A stretch of DNA of 64,000 nt. Origin: Actinacidiphila yanglinensis. Its GTDB lineage: Bacteria > Actinomycetota > Actinomycetes > Streptomycetales > Streptomycetaceae. Positions 32,154 to 40,854 of the stretch are shown piece after piece. The stretch's first letter is position 1; each line of letters starts with the position of its first letter. Under the pieces are notes generated by a model. It made no database searches and was not told the origin of the DNA. It worked only from the letters and a program-made list of their open reading frames with translations. The DNA lies in assembly GCF_900107965.1 (NCBI RefSeq), contig NZ_FNVU01000019.1, forward strand, positions 124,001-188,000, read 5' to 3'. A program made the position numbers and the translations under genes.

Positions 32154-33149
32154 TCAGCCGAAGACGAGCCGGACCAGGTAGTAGCAGGCGGCGGCCACCA
32201 GCGCCGCGGCCGGCATCGTGATGAACCAGCCGCCGACGATGTTCTTCGCCACGCCCCACCGCACCGCCTTGACCCGCTTGGTCGCGCCGACGCCCATGAT
32301 CGCGGAGGTGATGACGTGCGTGGTGGAGACCGGCGCGGCGAACACGTACGACGTGGTGTAGAGGATCGCGGCCGAGGTGGTCTCGGCGGCGAAACCCTGC
32401 GGCGGGTCCAGGTCGATGATCCGGCGGCCGAGGGTCCGCATGATCCGCCAGCCGCCCGCGTAGGTGCCCAGCGACATCATCGCCGCGCAGACGAACTTCA
32501 CCCAGATCGGGATGCCGAAGCCGCGGCCGGGATCGTGGATGACCAGCGCCAGCACCACGACGCCCATCGTCTTCTGGGCGTCCTGGAGGCCGTGGCCGAG
32601 CGCCATCGCCGCGGCCGAGACGGTCTGCGCTATCCGGAAGCCGCGCTTCGCCTTGTGCGGGTTGGAGCGGCGGAAGAACCACAGGATGGCCAGCATCACC
32701 AGGTAGCCGACGACCAGGCCGACCACCGGGGACAGGAACATCGGCACGATGACCTTGTCGACCACGCCGTTCCAGTGCACCGCGGTGCCGCCGGCCAGCG
32801 CCGCGCCGACCAGCCCGCCGAACAACGCGTGGCTGGAACTCGACGGCAGCCCGAAGTACCAGGTCGCCAGGTTCCATACGATCGCCCCGGCGAGTGCCGC
32901 GAACAGGATGCCCATGCCGCTGCGGCCCGAGGGCGTCGCGATCAGGCCCTTGCTGACCGTGGCGGCCACCTTCGAGCCGAGGAAGGCGCCGAGCAGGTTC
33001 ATCACCGCGGCCATCGCCAGCGCGGCCTTGGGGGTGAGCGCGCGGGTGGAGACCGAGGTGGCGATGGCGTTCGCCGAGTCGTGGAAGCCGTTGGTATAGG
33101 TGAAGAAGAGCGCGACCGCGATGGTCACCACCAGAACGAAGGTGTCCAC
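32154..33149 (-). CDS. pit: Low-affinity inorganic phosphate transporter (Pit)
   Basis: A phosphate/cation symporter of the PiT family, 331 residues with about ten helices. Both family signatures are present: the N-terminal FTYTNGFHDSANAIAT and the second-repeat region SAAAMALGHGLQDAQKTMG with TTSYVFAAPVSTTHVI. The GTG at 33149 lies five bases after the DUF47 stop. That partner gene and the position next to pst match the S. coelicolor pitH1 locus. Confidence 0.93.
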   Translation of the reverse strand: MDTFVLVVTIAVALFFTYTNGFHDSANAIATSVSTRALTPKAALAMAAVMNLLGAFLGSKVAATVSKGLIATPSGRSGMGILFAALAGAIVWNLATWYFGLPSSSSHALFGGLVGAALAGGTAVHWNGVVDKVIVPMFLSPVVGLVVGYLVMLAILWFFRRSNPHKAKRGFRIAQTVSAAAMALGHGLQDAQKTMGVVVLALVIHDPGRGFGIPIWVKFVCAAMMSLGTYAGGWRIMRTLGRRIIDLDPPQGFAAETTSAAILYTTSYVFAAPVSTTHVITSAIMGVGATKRVKAVRWGVAKNIVGGWFITMPAAALVAAACYYLVRLVFG

Positions 33150-33154
33150 GAAGG

Positions 33155-33775
33155 TCAGGACTCCTTGACGGCGATGGTCTCCACCGTGTTGGCAACGTGC
33201 TCGAACGCGTCGGCGGCCTCTTCGAGCACGTCGACGATCTGCTTGAGCTTGAGCACCTCGATGGCGTCGTACTTGCCGTTGAACAGGTGCGCGAGCAACT
33301 TGCGGTGGATCTGGTCGGCCTGGTTCTCCAGCCGGTTGACCTCGATCCAGTACTCGGTCAGGTTCGCCATGGTGCGCAGGTTCGGCATCGCCTCGGCGGT
33401 CAGCTCGGCGGCCCGGGCCAGCACCTCGATCTGCTGCTCGACGCCCTTGGGGAGTTCCTCGACGTTGTAGAGGACGACCAGGTCGACGGCCTCCTCCATG
33501 AAGTCCATGATGTCGTCCAGCGAGCCGGCGAGGGTGTAGATGTCCTCCCGGTCGAAGGGCGTGATGAAGGAGGAGTTCAGCTGGTGGAAGATCGCGTGGG
33601 TCGCGTCGTCCCCGGCGTGCTCGGCCGCCCTCATGCGTTCTGCGATCTCGGTCCGGGTCGGCGAATCGGCCCCGAGCAGTTCCATCAGTAGCTTCGAACC
33701 GGTGACGATGTTGTCCGCGGATGCGGCGAACATGTCATAGAAGCTCGTCTCCCTGGGGGTCAGACGAAAGCGCAC
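33155..33775 (-). CDS. DUF47 phosphate transport accessory protein
   Basis: A PhoU-like helical protein of 206 residues that regularly pairs with Pit transporters and is thought to tune their activity. It contains the conserved opening RLTPRETSFYDMFAASADNIV and acidic/helical repeats (FDREDIYTLAGSLDDIMDFMEEAVD). I chose the GTG at 33775, with GAGG eight bases upstream; the longer frame upstream runs through the promoter region. It is cotranscribed with pit. Confidence 0.9.
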   Translation of the reverse strand: MRFRLTPRETSFYDMFAASADNIVTGSKLLMELLGADSPTRTEIAERMRAAEHAGDDATHAIFHQLNSSFITPFDREDIYTLAGSLDDIMDFMEEAVDLVVLYNVEELPKGVEQQIEVLARAAELTAEAMPNLRTMANLTEYWIEVNRLENQADQIHRKLLAHLFNGKYDAIEVLKLKQIVDVLEEAADAFEHVANTVETIAVKES

Positions 33776-33921
33776 GTGAGGTCCTCGGGGTGCATGAGTT
33801 TCGGTCTCGTTGATGCTAGGTGCATCATCCGGCCGCGGCTGACCGGCGTCCACCAGTGTCGCCCATCGGACGAAGTCCCCCTGACAGGGGATGCCTCGCA
33901 CAGGGTATCGATTCGGTAAGG

Positions 33922-33940
33922 TATACCCATCGGGGGTATA
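33922..33940. promoter_or_regulatory. CsoR operator
   Basis: TATACCC (33922-33928) and GGGTATA (33934-33940) form a perfect inverted repeat around a five-base spacer, 26 bases before the csoR ATG. It fits the G-tract-containing CsoR operator class (ATACCCxxxxGGGTAT), so CsoR very probably represses its own gene until copper(I) binds. Confidence 0.85.
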
Positions 33941-33965
33941 ACGGGACAGAAGGGCGGACAGGCGG

Positions 33966-34292
33966 ATGGCCACGGAAAGCGTTGCGGGGGAGATTGTGAA
34001 GCCGCACGGGCCGCATGGCTACAGCCATGACAAAGAGTCCCACCTGAAACGGCTGCGCAGGATCGAGGGCCAGCTGCGCGGGCTGCAGCGGATGGTCGAG
34101 GAGGACGTCTACTGCATCGACATCCTCACCCAGGTCTCGGCAAGCACCAAGGGGCTGCAGTCCTTCGCCCTCCAGCTCCTGGAGGAGCACCTGCGGCACT
34201 GCGTGGCCGCGGCCGCGGTCGGCGGCGGCCCGGAGATCGACGAGAAGGTGGCCGAGGCGACGGCGGCGATAGCGCGGCTGCTGCGCACCTGA
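33966..34292 (+). CDS. csoR: Copper(I)-sensing repressor CsoR
   Basis: CsoR is a four-helix tetrameric repressor released from DNA by Cu(I). The 108-residue protein has the ligand set Cys50 (VYCIDILTQ), His75 and Cys79 (EEHLRHC), with the same spacing as in S. lividans CsoR. The DNA-face stretch HLKRLRRIEGQLRGLQRM is conserved. A His-rich N-terminal tail precedes it. No copper ATPase or chaperone gene is adjacent, so it acts on distant targets as well as on its own operator. Confidence 0.9.
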   Translation: MATESVAGEIVKPHGPHGYSHDKESHLKRLRRIEGQLRGLQRMVEEDVYCIDILTQVSASTKGLQSFALQLLEEHLRHCVAAAAVGGGPEIDEKVAEATAAIARLLRT

Positions 34293-34363
34293 CCAGGGTG
34301 CCGCTACGGCCGGGAAACCGGGGCGCGGCGGCAGGTCGCGGCCGGGCGGCGAGCCGTCCGGGA

Positions 34364-34537
34364 CTAGCTCGCCTGGGCCACCCGGACCCGGGCGACCTCC
34401 AGCACCTCGTCGATCCGGTCGACGCTCAACCGCTCCTCGACGGCGGCGGAAGCGGCGATCATCAGCTCGCCGCACAGATCGATCTCGGCCAGCGCCACCG
34501 GATCGTCCTGCACCGATGTCATGAGCGACAGTGCCAT
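34364..34537 (-). CDS. Small conserved acidic protein
   Basis: A 57-residue protein, MALSLMTSVQDDPVALAEID and onwards, with an LCGELMIAASAAVEERLSVD core that is probably helical. The ATG at 34537 has GGAGG ten bases upstream; a second ATG at 34522 is possible. I recall similar short proteins at this position in other Streptomyces, but no function is known. It is convergent with csoR. Confidence 0.65.
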   Translation of the reverse strand: MALSLMTSVQDDPVALAEIDLCGELMIAASAAVEERLSVDRIDEVLEVARVRVAQAS

Positions 34538-34670
34538 ACCCGCACCACCTCCTCTACGCATCCCCGTACGCCTGCGAACGGCCGTCATCAAGCGTAGGGA
34601 CCATACGCGACCCGGCGCATGGCACGGATGGACCATTTTCCGAGCGGGCCTCCATCCGGCCGAGCCGTGT

Positions 34671-35564
34671 TCACGGCTGAGCAGAAACGATCTTTCCGGT
34701 CCAGATGTCGCTGTTGCCCGGCATGGTCACCGCGACCGGGGTGCCGAAGGCGTCGTAGGTCGTCGTGGAGACAACCATCACATTCCGCGCGGCGCCCTGC
34801 GCGTCCTTCGTGTCCTTTGCGCCCGTGCCGTCCTTCGCCGCAGCGGTCCCGCTGCCGGACACCGTCATCGTGAACTGCTCGGAGAGCTTGCGCAGCCGGC
34901 CCTGCGGGTCCAGCCAGGCGTCGAAGGGCACCCGGGTCACCGTGAAGCCCCTCGCCGCGGCGGCCAGCGGGCCGCGCACGGCGGGCGAGGCGGTGCGGGC
35001 GGCCCGGGCGATGTCGGTCGTGCCCCGGAAGTGCCGCACCTGGACGCCTTGCATCCGCACGGTCCCGGCGTAGGTCACGTCCTCGGCGCCGCGCAGCAGT
35101 TCGGCCGCCGCCAGCGGCTCGGTGGCGCCGCCGGTCACCAGGTTCCCGTCGGGGATGCGGGTGGTGTCCACCCGGACCCACTTGCCCGCGGGGACGCCCG
35201 CGCCGCGGTTCTTCATGTAGAGCGCGCCGGGCGTCATCAGCTCGGTGATCGGCTTGTGCTCCTCCTTGCCGACCGCGTCCTTGGGCAGCAGCAGCACCAG
35301 TTCGCCCTGCCGGCGGGCGAAGTCGAAGCCGCCGGTGCCGGTGATGGTGACCCAGGTGCCGCCGCTGGCCGTCCGCAGCGCGCTGCTCACCTTGGCGCTG
35401 CCCGCCTTGCCGAGCGTGTCCGCGGCGTTGGTGACCGCGCGGACCTGCGCCGCGTCGGCGGGAGCCGCACCCGCGGAGGTGCCCGCGGCCGGGCCGCCGC
35501 AGCCCGAGGCCAGCACGGCCGCGCAGGCCAGGCCCGCGGCGCCGGCGGTCCGGCGTACGGTCAC
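34671..35564 (-). CDS. LppX/LprG-like lipoprotein
   Basis: A 297-residue lipoprotein precursor with lipobox LASGC (Cys at about 22). The mature domain resembles the LppX/LprAFG fold, whose mycobacterial members carry lipids across the cell envelope. Supporting pieces are VTITGTGGFDFARRQGELVLLLP, LYMKNRG and KWVRVDTTRIPDG. A Lys/Asp/Gly-rich insert occurs near residue 245. The GTG at 35564 is the last start before the signal peptide; no ribosome site is clear. The assignment rests on weak pattern similarity. Confidence 0.7.
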   Translation of the reverse strand: MTVRRTAGAAGLACAAVLASGCGGPAAGTSAGAAPADAAQVRAVTNAADTLGKAGSAKVSSALRTASGGTWVTITGTGGFDFARRQGELVLLLPKDAVGKEEHKPITELMTPGALYMKNRGAGVPAGKWVRVDTTRIPDGNLVTGGATEPLAAAELLRGAEDVTYAGTVRMQGVQVRHFRGTTDIARAARTASPAVRGPLAAAARGFTVTRVPFDAWLDPQGRLRKLSEQFTMTVSGSGTAAAKDGTGAKDTKDAQGAARNVMVVSTTTYDAFGTPVAVTMPGNSDIWTGKIVSAQP

Positions 35565-35799
35565 GCGACCGCGTGCCCCGAGGCCCGCCCGGTCCCTCCG
35601 GTCCACCCGGCCGGCCCGGTCCGGCCGGATCCGCCCGCCTGCCCGGCCTGTTCGGCGGGCACCCGTCGCCGTACCGTCCGTCGTTGCGCCCGCCGTCTCG
35701 CTCTTCGTCGCGCCCGCCGCTGGGGTCACCGCTGCCACCATCGCCTGTCCGTCCCTGCACCCGCCCGGCCGGCTGGGTCTCACCCGGATAACGACGCTC

Positions 35800-35827
35800 T
35801 TGAGCGGGCCGTCACGCCCGTTACGGT
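35800..35827 (+). promoter_or_regulatory. Promoter of the small CxC protein gene
   Basis: TTGAGC (35800-35805) and TACGGT (35822-35827) are separated by 16 bases. The GTG at 35834 follows six bases later, which suggests a leaderless message. Confidence 0.5.
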
Positions 35828-35833
35828 GGAGGC

Positions 35834-36040
35834 GTGCCTGATGCCGGAAGTGGTTCCGCGTCCGCCTCCGCCGAGGACCCGGAACCGGCCCGCCCGTCGA
35901 GCGACGGCGACCACCACGACCTCGCCGTCGTCGAGCGGGGGTCGTTCGCCGTGGCCCGCTGCTCGTGCGGATGGAAGGGGCCCGCCCGGCGCGCGCGGGA
36001 CAGCGCGCGCAGAGACGCGGCACGCCACCGGCCCGGCTGA
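35834..36040 (+). CDS. Small CxC-motif protein
   Basis: A 68-residue protein whose second half reads HHDLAVVERGSFAVARCSCG then WKGPARRARD. The CSCGW turn looks like half a zinc knuckle. The Arg-rich tail suggests nucleic-acid or metal contact, which is speculative. The GTG at 35834 appears leaderless. I think this motif recurs in short streptomycete proteins, but I know no function. It sits alone between a lipoprotein gene and the flavin oxidase gene. Confidence 0.6.
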   Translation: MPDAGSGSASASAEDPEPARPSSDGDHHDLAVVERGSFAVARCSCGWKGPARRARDSARRDAARHRPG

Positions 36041-36242
36041 ACCCCTCCTCCGTCTTCCCCGGCGGACCGTCCACCGCCCTCCCGTTCGGGGACACGTCGC
36101 CGTACTTCCCCCGACCGGTCCCCGCGGGGAAAATTCGTGGCAACCGGGAGGGGGGGTCCGGCGTCTAGGGATTCTGAAGGTGCGGGAGTGACCGACGCAC
36201 CGAGTTCAGAGGCCCCGGTGGGGCGGATGCGGCGGTGGACGG

Positions 36243-37790
36243 GTGAAGCGGCGGAAAGCGCTGACGGCGGGCGGTGGCGTACTGGCCGGCGCGCTGCTGA
36301 GCGGGTGCGACAACGCGGGCGGCGACGACGCGAAGGCCCCCTCGCCGGTGTCCGGTTCGGGCACGACGTCGCCGGCGGCCCCGACCTCCTCACCGTCCCC
36401 GACGCTGGTGAAGCCGGACTGGACCGCACTCGCGAAGTCGCTGGACGGCAGCCTGGTGCGCCCGCAGGACAGCGGGTACGACCTGGACCACCGCCTCTAC
36501 AACACCCGCTTCGACACGCTGCGCCCGGCGGCCGTCGCCTACGTCACCGGCGCCGACGACATCCGCACCTGCCTGGACTTCGCCCGCCGCACCGGCACCG
36601 TGCCGGCGATCCGCAGCGGCGGCCACTCCTACGCGGGCTGGTCGAGCGGCAACGGCAGGCTGATCGTGGACGTCTCGAAGCTCAACTCGATCCGGGTGGA
36701 CGGCACGACCGCCACGATAGGCGCGGGCGCGAAGCTCATCGACGTCTACAACACCCTTGCGCAGTCCGGCAGGACGGTGCCGGGCGGCTCCTGCCCGTCG
36801 GTGGGCATCTCGGGGCTGGCGCTCGGCGGCGGCCACGGCGTGATGAGCCGTTCGATGGGACTGACCTGCGACAACCTCGCCGGGGCGACGCTGATCACGG
36901 CGGACGGCCGCAGCCACACGGTCTCCGCCGACGCCGAGCCCGACCTCTTCTGGGCGCTGCGCGGCGCGGGCAACGGCAACTTCGGAGTGGTGACGTCGCT
37001 GACCTTCAGCACCCACCCGGTGCCCGACGTGGTGACCGGGTACCTGACCTGGCCGTGGAACCGGGCGGCCGACCTGGTCCGCGGCTGGCAGTCCTGGGGT
37101 CCCGACCTGCCCGACCACATCTGGTCGGCCCTGGACCTGAACTGCACGGTCGGCCAGACCCCCACCATCGCGGTCGCGATGACCTCCACCGGCTCCCGCA
37201 CCGACCTCGCCGCCGCCGCGGACCGGCTGGCGAGCGCCGTCGGCTCCCCGGCCACCTCGGTGTCGCTGCGACCGCACACCTACGTCGACGCGATGTTCTC
37301 CTACGCCGGCTGCGAGGGCCGCAGCGCCGCCCAGTGCCATCTCGCCCCGGCCGGCAGCCTCGAACGCGACACGTACACCGCGTGCTCCGACTTCTACGAC
37401 ACCAACCTGCCCGCCGGCGGCATCGAGACGCTCGTCGCCCAGATGCAGCGGCTCGCGAGCCAGTCCGGCAGCGGCTCCGGCAGCATCGCCCTCACCGCCC
37501 TCGGCGGCGCGGTCAACCGTGTCTCCCCCACGGCCACCGCCTTCTCCCACCGCGGCTCACGCTTCCTCGCGCAGTACCTCGCCTCGCACGCCCTGACCGG
37601 CACCAACTGGCTGGACACGACCCACTCCGCCCTGCGCCGCTACGCCTCCGGCGGTGCCTACCAGAACTACACCGACCCGTCCCTGACGGACTGGCGCACC
37701 GCGTACTACGGCCAGAACGCGGCCCGCCTCACCGCCCTGAAGAAGCAACTCGACCCGAACCGCCTCTTCGACTTCCCGCAGGCGCTCTGA
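36243..37790 (+). CDS. Secreted FAD-linked oxidase (berberine-bridge-enzyme family)
   Basis: An oxidase with covalently bound FAD, 515 residues. The start VKRRKALTAGGGVLAGALLSGC suggests Tat export and lipid attachment at Cys22; a Ser/Pro/Thr-rich linker follows. In the FAD domain, His128 (SGGHSYAGW) and Cys184 (GGSCPSVG) match the pair that forms the bicovalent flavin link in this family. The BBE domain ends the protein (YYGQNAARLTALKKQLDPNR). Such enzymes oxidise sugars or secondary alcohols; the substrate is unknown. Confidence 0.9.
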   Translation: MKRRKALTAGGGVLAGALLSGCDNAGGDDAKAPSPVSGSGTTSPAAPTSSPSPTLVKPDWTALAKSLDGSLVRPQDSGYDLDHRLYNTRFDTLRPAAVAYVTGADDIRTCLDFARRTGTVPAIRSGGHSYAGWSSGNGRLIVDVSKLNSIRVDGTTATIGAGAKLIDVYNTLAQSGRTVPGGSCPSVGISGLALGGGHGVMSRSMGLTCDNLAGATLITADGRSHTVSADAEPDLFWALRGAGNGNFGVVTSLTFSTHPVPDVVTGYLTWPWNRAADLVRGWQSWGPDLPDHIWSALDLNCTVGQTPTIAVAMTSTGSRTDLAAAADRLASAVGSPATSVSLRPHTYVDAMFSYAGCEGRSAAQCHLAPAGSLERDTYTACSDFYDTNLPAGGIETLVAQMQRLASQSGSGSGSIALTALGGAVNRVSPTATAFSHRGSRFLAQYLASHALTGTNWLDTTHSALRRYASGGAYQNYTDPSLTDWRTAYYGQNAARLTALKKQLDPNRLFDFPQAL

Positions 37791-37806
37791 CCGCCGCCCC
37801 GGCCAC

Positions 37807-37839
37807 CGCCGATGCCGGGGTGCCGCCCCGGCATCGGCG
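37807..37839. terminator. Bidirectional terminator after the FAD oxidase gene
   Basis: A perfect 14-bp stem (arms 37807-37820 and 37826-37839, loop TGCCG) lies 16 bases after the oxidase stop, between convergent genes. Confidence 0.85.
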
Positions 37840-37879
37840 TCCCGAATCGGTGCTCGGTGCTCGGGATCGGGCGGTTGGG

Positions 37880-38896
37880 CTAGTGGTTGACGGACTGGAT
37901 CTCCTGGACCTGGACGTCCTGGTCGAACTCGAAGCTGCCGCCGGCCAGATCCCCGCCCGTACCGCCGCTGCCGGTCCAGCTCACCTTCCAGCTGATGGTC
38001 GCGCTGAGCGGGAAGGTGCCGCCGTCGGAGGAGCGGCGGTAGGTCAGCCCGCAGGGCGGGACCTTGTTGCCGTCGGCCTTCACGTACTTCTCGCCGATCG
38101 ACCCGTCCGCGTTGAGCGGGCAGTCCCCGGACGCCGGGTAGAGGTCCGCGTCCGGCGTGCCCGCCCTCAGATGGAGCCCCTCCGGTGTGGCGGTCGTGGT
38201 GGCCCACAGGTTCAGCGAGGCCAGCCGCGCCGTCACCGACACCGGTGCGACGTCGCCCTTGTCCAGCCAGGCCCACGTGTTGAGGTTCACGGTCTGGACG
38301 TCGTTGGCGGACGGGGAGAGGGTGATCGGGTTCTCCGGGATGCGGATCCGGTCGTAGGCCGACTCCGCGAGGATCTCCGGGGTCACGATCGGGCCCTTCG
38401 GAGCCGGCGGCGTGTCACCGTTGAGCACCCAGTCGTCGTACTCCTTGAAGCACGACAGCGCGCCCGGGTCGCCGATCCGGTTCGGGTTCGCCTGCCCGTT
38501 CCACCACATGCCCTTGCCGGTGTTGGGGATCTCGAAGTCCTTGTGCGGGTGGCCGTTCACGTAGTAGTCGCGCTGCGTGGAGTCCCACTCGTACCCGGTG
38601 GAGTCCTCCCCCCACACGCTCTCCCGCTCCGCCTTGAGCTCCTTCGGTGTGGCGACCGGCGCCTGCCAGCAAGCGGGCGGGGTCCACCCGGTGTTCGCGG
38701 TGAGCGGGTGTCCCTTCGGGGGCTCGGCGGGGGTGTACGTGACCTGGTAGGCCGCCGCCGAAGCGCTGATGTTCCCGTCGCCGCTGCCGGCACCGACTCC
38801 CGGGGCCGGTGCGTCGCCGGCGCGGGCCGGTCCACCGGTCGCGAGCAGCGTCAGTCCGGCCACCGCGAGCACGACGAGCGTCTTCCGCGTTCTCAC
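37880..38896 (-). CDS. Secreted protein of unknown function
   Basis: A 338-residue exported protein: signal peptide in residues 1-27 (VLAVAGLTLLATGGPARA), then a mature part with no family I recognise. It is aromatic-rich, with many Trp and Tyr (GMWWNGQANPNRIGDPGALS), four cysteines and a beta-rich C-terminal half (WKVSWTGSGGTGG). The GTG at 38896 overlaps the stop of the upstream lipoprotein gene (GTGA), so the two are cotranscribed and may act together at the cell surface. Confidence 0.75.
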   Translation of the reverse strand: MRTRKTLVVLAVAGLTLLATGGPARAGDAPAPGVGAGSGDGNISASAAAYQVTYTPAEPPKGHPLTANTGWTPPACWQAPVATPKELKAERESVWGEDSTGYEWDSTQRDYYVNGHPHKDFEIPNTGKGMWWNGQANPNRIGDPGALSCFKEYDDWVLNGDTPPAPKGPIVTPEILAESAYDRIRIPENPITLSPSANDVQTVNLNTWAWLDKGDVAPVSVTARLASLNLWATTTATPEGLHLRAGTPDADLYPASGDCPLNADGSIGEKYVKADGNKVPPCGLTYRRSSDGGTFPLSATISWKVSWTGSGGTGGDLAGGSFEFDQDVQVQEIQSVNH

Positions 38897-39561
38897 TGCT
38901 TGCACTGGGTGGCCCTCTCCACGACGACGACGTGCGACGCCTGCCACACGCCGTTGGAGACGGCGTCCTTCGTGAACAGCACGTTGTACAGCACGTAGTC
39001 GCTGTCGCTCGGTGTGGTGATGTTGACTTTCCCGGAGGTGAAGTTCTTGCTGTACGCCTTGGTCTGGTTGCGGCAGTAGCTCAACGTGACGGAACCGGAG
39101 CCCACCACCTTGAGCTTGTCGCCGTAGTACCGGTCATCACCCATCGGCGCCCAGTTGCCGCTGATGTTCGCCTTGATCTGCGCCTGCGCGTACGTCAGAC
39201 CCTGGTCCCGCGAATAGAACTGGTACGCCGGGTCCTTGAGGTTGTGGGCGGCCGCCGCACGGTTGTAGCCGCGGATGTACTGCTCCGCGTCGTTGAGCAC
39301 CGCGTCCTTCGTCGTGTCCCCGGTCTTCGGCCAGTCGAACGTCATCGTCAGGTCCTTGGGCAGCACTGTCGAGGGCCGCTTGACCGTGTCGGACGGCGTC
39401 GCACTGGCCGTCGTCGTCGGGGCCGCCGCGGACGTCGTCGTGGCGTCGGACTGGTCGATCTTGTCCGAGCCGCCCGAACCGCCGCCGCAACCGGTCAGGA
39501 GCAGGGCGGCTGCGGCCACCGCCGAGACAGCCGACACGGTGGGCAGGAAAGAGCGGGTCAC
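38893..39561 (-). CDS. Lipoprotein, copy A of a paralogous pair
   Basis: A 222-residue lipoprotein with lipobox LLTGC (Cys about 25), a Thr/Ser/Ala linker, and a domain of the NTF2-like or lumazine-binding-like size class. It shares clear blocks with the protein at 39874-40554: YC..Q.KAYSK, a Gly-Lys-Val turn, P..SDY and a final Cys. I chose the GTG at 39561, with GGGGGA nine bases upstream. It is coupled to the secreted protein gene downstream. The function is unknown. Confidence 0.78.
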   Translation of the reverse strand: MTRSFLPTVSAVSAVAAAALLLTGCGGGSGGSDKIDQSDATTTSAAAPTTTASATPSDTVKRPSTVLPKDLTMTFDWPKTGDTTKDAVLNDAEQYIRGYNRAAAAHNLKDPAYQFYSRDQGLTYAQAQIKANISGNWAPMGDDRYYGDKLKVVGSGSVTLSYCRNQTKAYSKNFTSGKVNITTPSDSDYVLYNVLFTKDAVSNGVWQASHVVVVERATQCKQ

Positions 39562-39765
39562 GATGACATCCCCCGTGAGATACCTGAGATAGCCGAACAT
39601 GCGAGAAAAGCTGGCAGGTCGACGCTACCCGCGGGCTCGTGGCGGCAGGAAGGGTTCCGCCCCATCTGTGACCGGTCCGGCACACAGACCGCACAACCCC
39701 ACTGCCCCCCGGCCTTTCCTCCCCCTCCCCCCGTCAACTCCCCACGTTTCGCCTCTCGGCAGAGC

Positions 39766-39873
39766 TCACGCCCGACAACTCGCGCTCTGCACGACGGTGA
39801 TCCGCGACGCCTGCCACACGCCGTCGGCCGTATCCCGGAACAGGAGCAACTCGTACCGGGTGCGGCCCGGGGG
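39766..39873 (-). pseudogene. C-terminal fragment of a third paralogue
   Basis: The 36 codons directly after the stop of the lipoprotein gene at 39874 stay in that gene's frame. They read (...)RYELLLFRDTADGVWQASR and ITVVQSASC before TGA at 39766. They align with the end of copy A (DYVLYNVLFTKDAVSNGVWQ, then a final Cys). The start and body of this unit are missing, so it looks like the remnant of a tandem duplication. It could be read only by stop-codon readthrough. Confidence 0.75.
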
Positions 39874-40554
39874 TCAGGAGATCTCGCACTGCTTCGCGCC
39901 CTTGGTCCAGGTGTGGTTGAAGGCCTGCCAGTCGCCGTGGGGGCCCTTGGTCATCAGGAGGGTCCACTGGCGGAAGTCGGACAGCGAGGGCTGGGTGGTC
40001 AGGACCTTGCCGGTCTTCGCGACCTTGGAGTACGCCTTGCGCTGGTCCTCGCAGTAGGTGACCGACATGTTGCCTCCCGAGTCGGGGAGGGACTTCACCA
40101 CCGGGCGGTAGTAGTGGTAGGCGCCGGTGATGACGGTGCCGTCCTTCTCCTGGGAGATGATCGAGTCGGCGTACTCGGCGCCGGTGCCGCCGGCCCAGTA
40201 GCGGGCGAAGTTCGACGGCTCCGTGGGATAGCCGTGCGCCTCGAACTCCAGCACCGCGGTGGCCGCGTAGGAGGTGTCGCGCAGCAGCGCCGCGTGCGTG
40301 GCGGAACCGCCGTCGAATCCGTCGAACCTCACGGTCACGTCGGGCGGCAGGTCGAACTTCGGTGCCCCGGAGAGGGCGGGCGCGGTCGCCGAAGCCGTGG
40401 CGGACGGGGTCGGGTTGGTCGCCGAGGACGACGCGGAGCCGGAGCCGGACGGGTGCGCGCCGTCGTCGGCGCCGCCCCCGCCTCCGCACCCGGAGAGCAG
40501 GAAGGCGCCGGCCGCGCAGAGCGCCGCAACGCCGAGTGTGGTGGAACGGGTCAT
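39874..40554 (-). CDS. Lipoprotein, copy B of a paralogous pair
   Basis: A 226-residue lipoprotein with lipobox LLSGC (Cys about 23), a Ser/Thr/Pro/Ala linker and the same domain as copy A: MSVTYCEDQRKAYSKVAKTG, QPSLSDF, DWQAFNHTW and a final Cys in KQCEIS. The two cysteines probably form a disulfide. The ATG at 40554 has GAGGG eight bases upstream. A fragment of a third copy follows in frame after its stop. The function is unknown. Confidence 0.78.
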   Translation of the reverse strand: MTRSTTLGVAALCAAGAFLLSGCGGGGGADDGAHPSGSGSASSSATNPTPSATASATAPALSGAPKFDLPPDVTVRFDGFDGGSATHAALLRDTSYAATAVLEFEAHGYPTEPSNFARYWAGGTGAEYADSIISQEKDGTVITGAYHYYRPVVKSLPDSGGNMSVTYCEDQRKAYSKVAKTGKVLTTQPSLSDFRQWTLLMTKGPHGDWQAFNHTWTKGAKQCEIS

Positions 40555-40854
40555 CGTGGTTTCCCTCGGGTCCGTGGTGGACGTGCTGGCGGGGCACTCA
40601 GCGCGGGCGAGGGGGTGCGGCGTGCCGTCGGCACCACGTGATGGCCCGCGGTACGGCAGTCGGCAGTACGACGGGCCGGCCGCGAACCGCAACGCGGCCA
40701 CCGCGGGCAGGCGTGCGCGAACCATGGAAGTCCCCCCCCACAGAGACGTCACAGACGGAGTCTGCGGCCCGACGCTACCAGCGCGTCGCGCCCGCGCCAC
40801 CGACGCGCACAGGATCTCCCCGGCCCACGCATCCGCCGCGCCTGGCGGGCGGGA

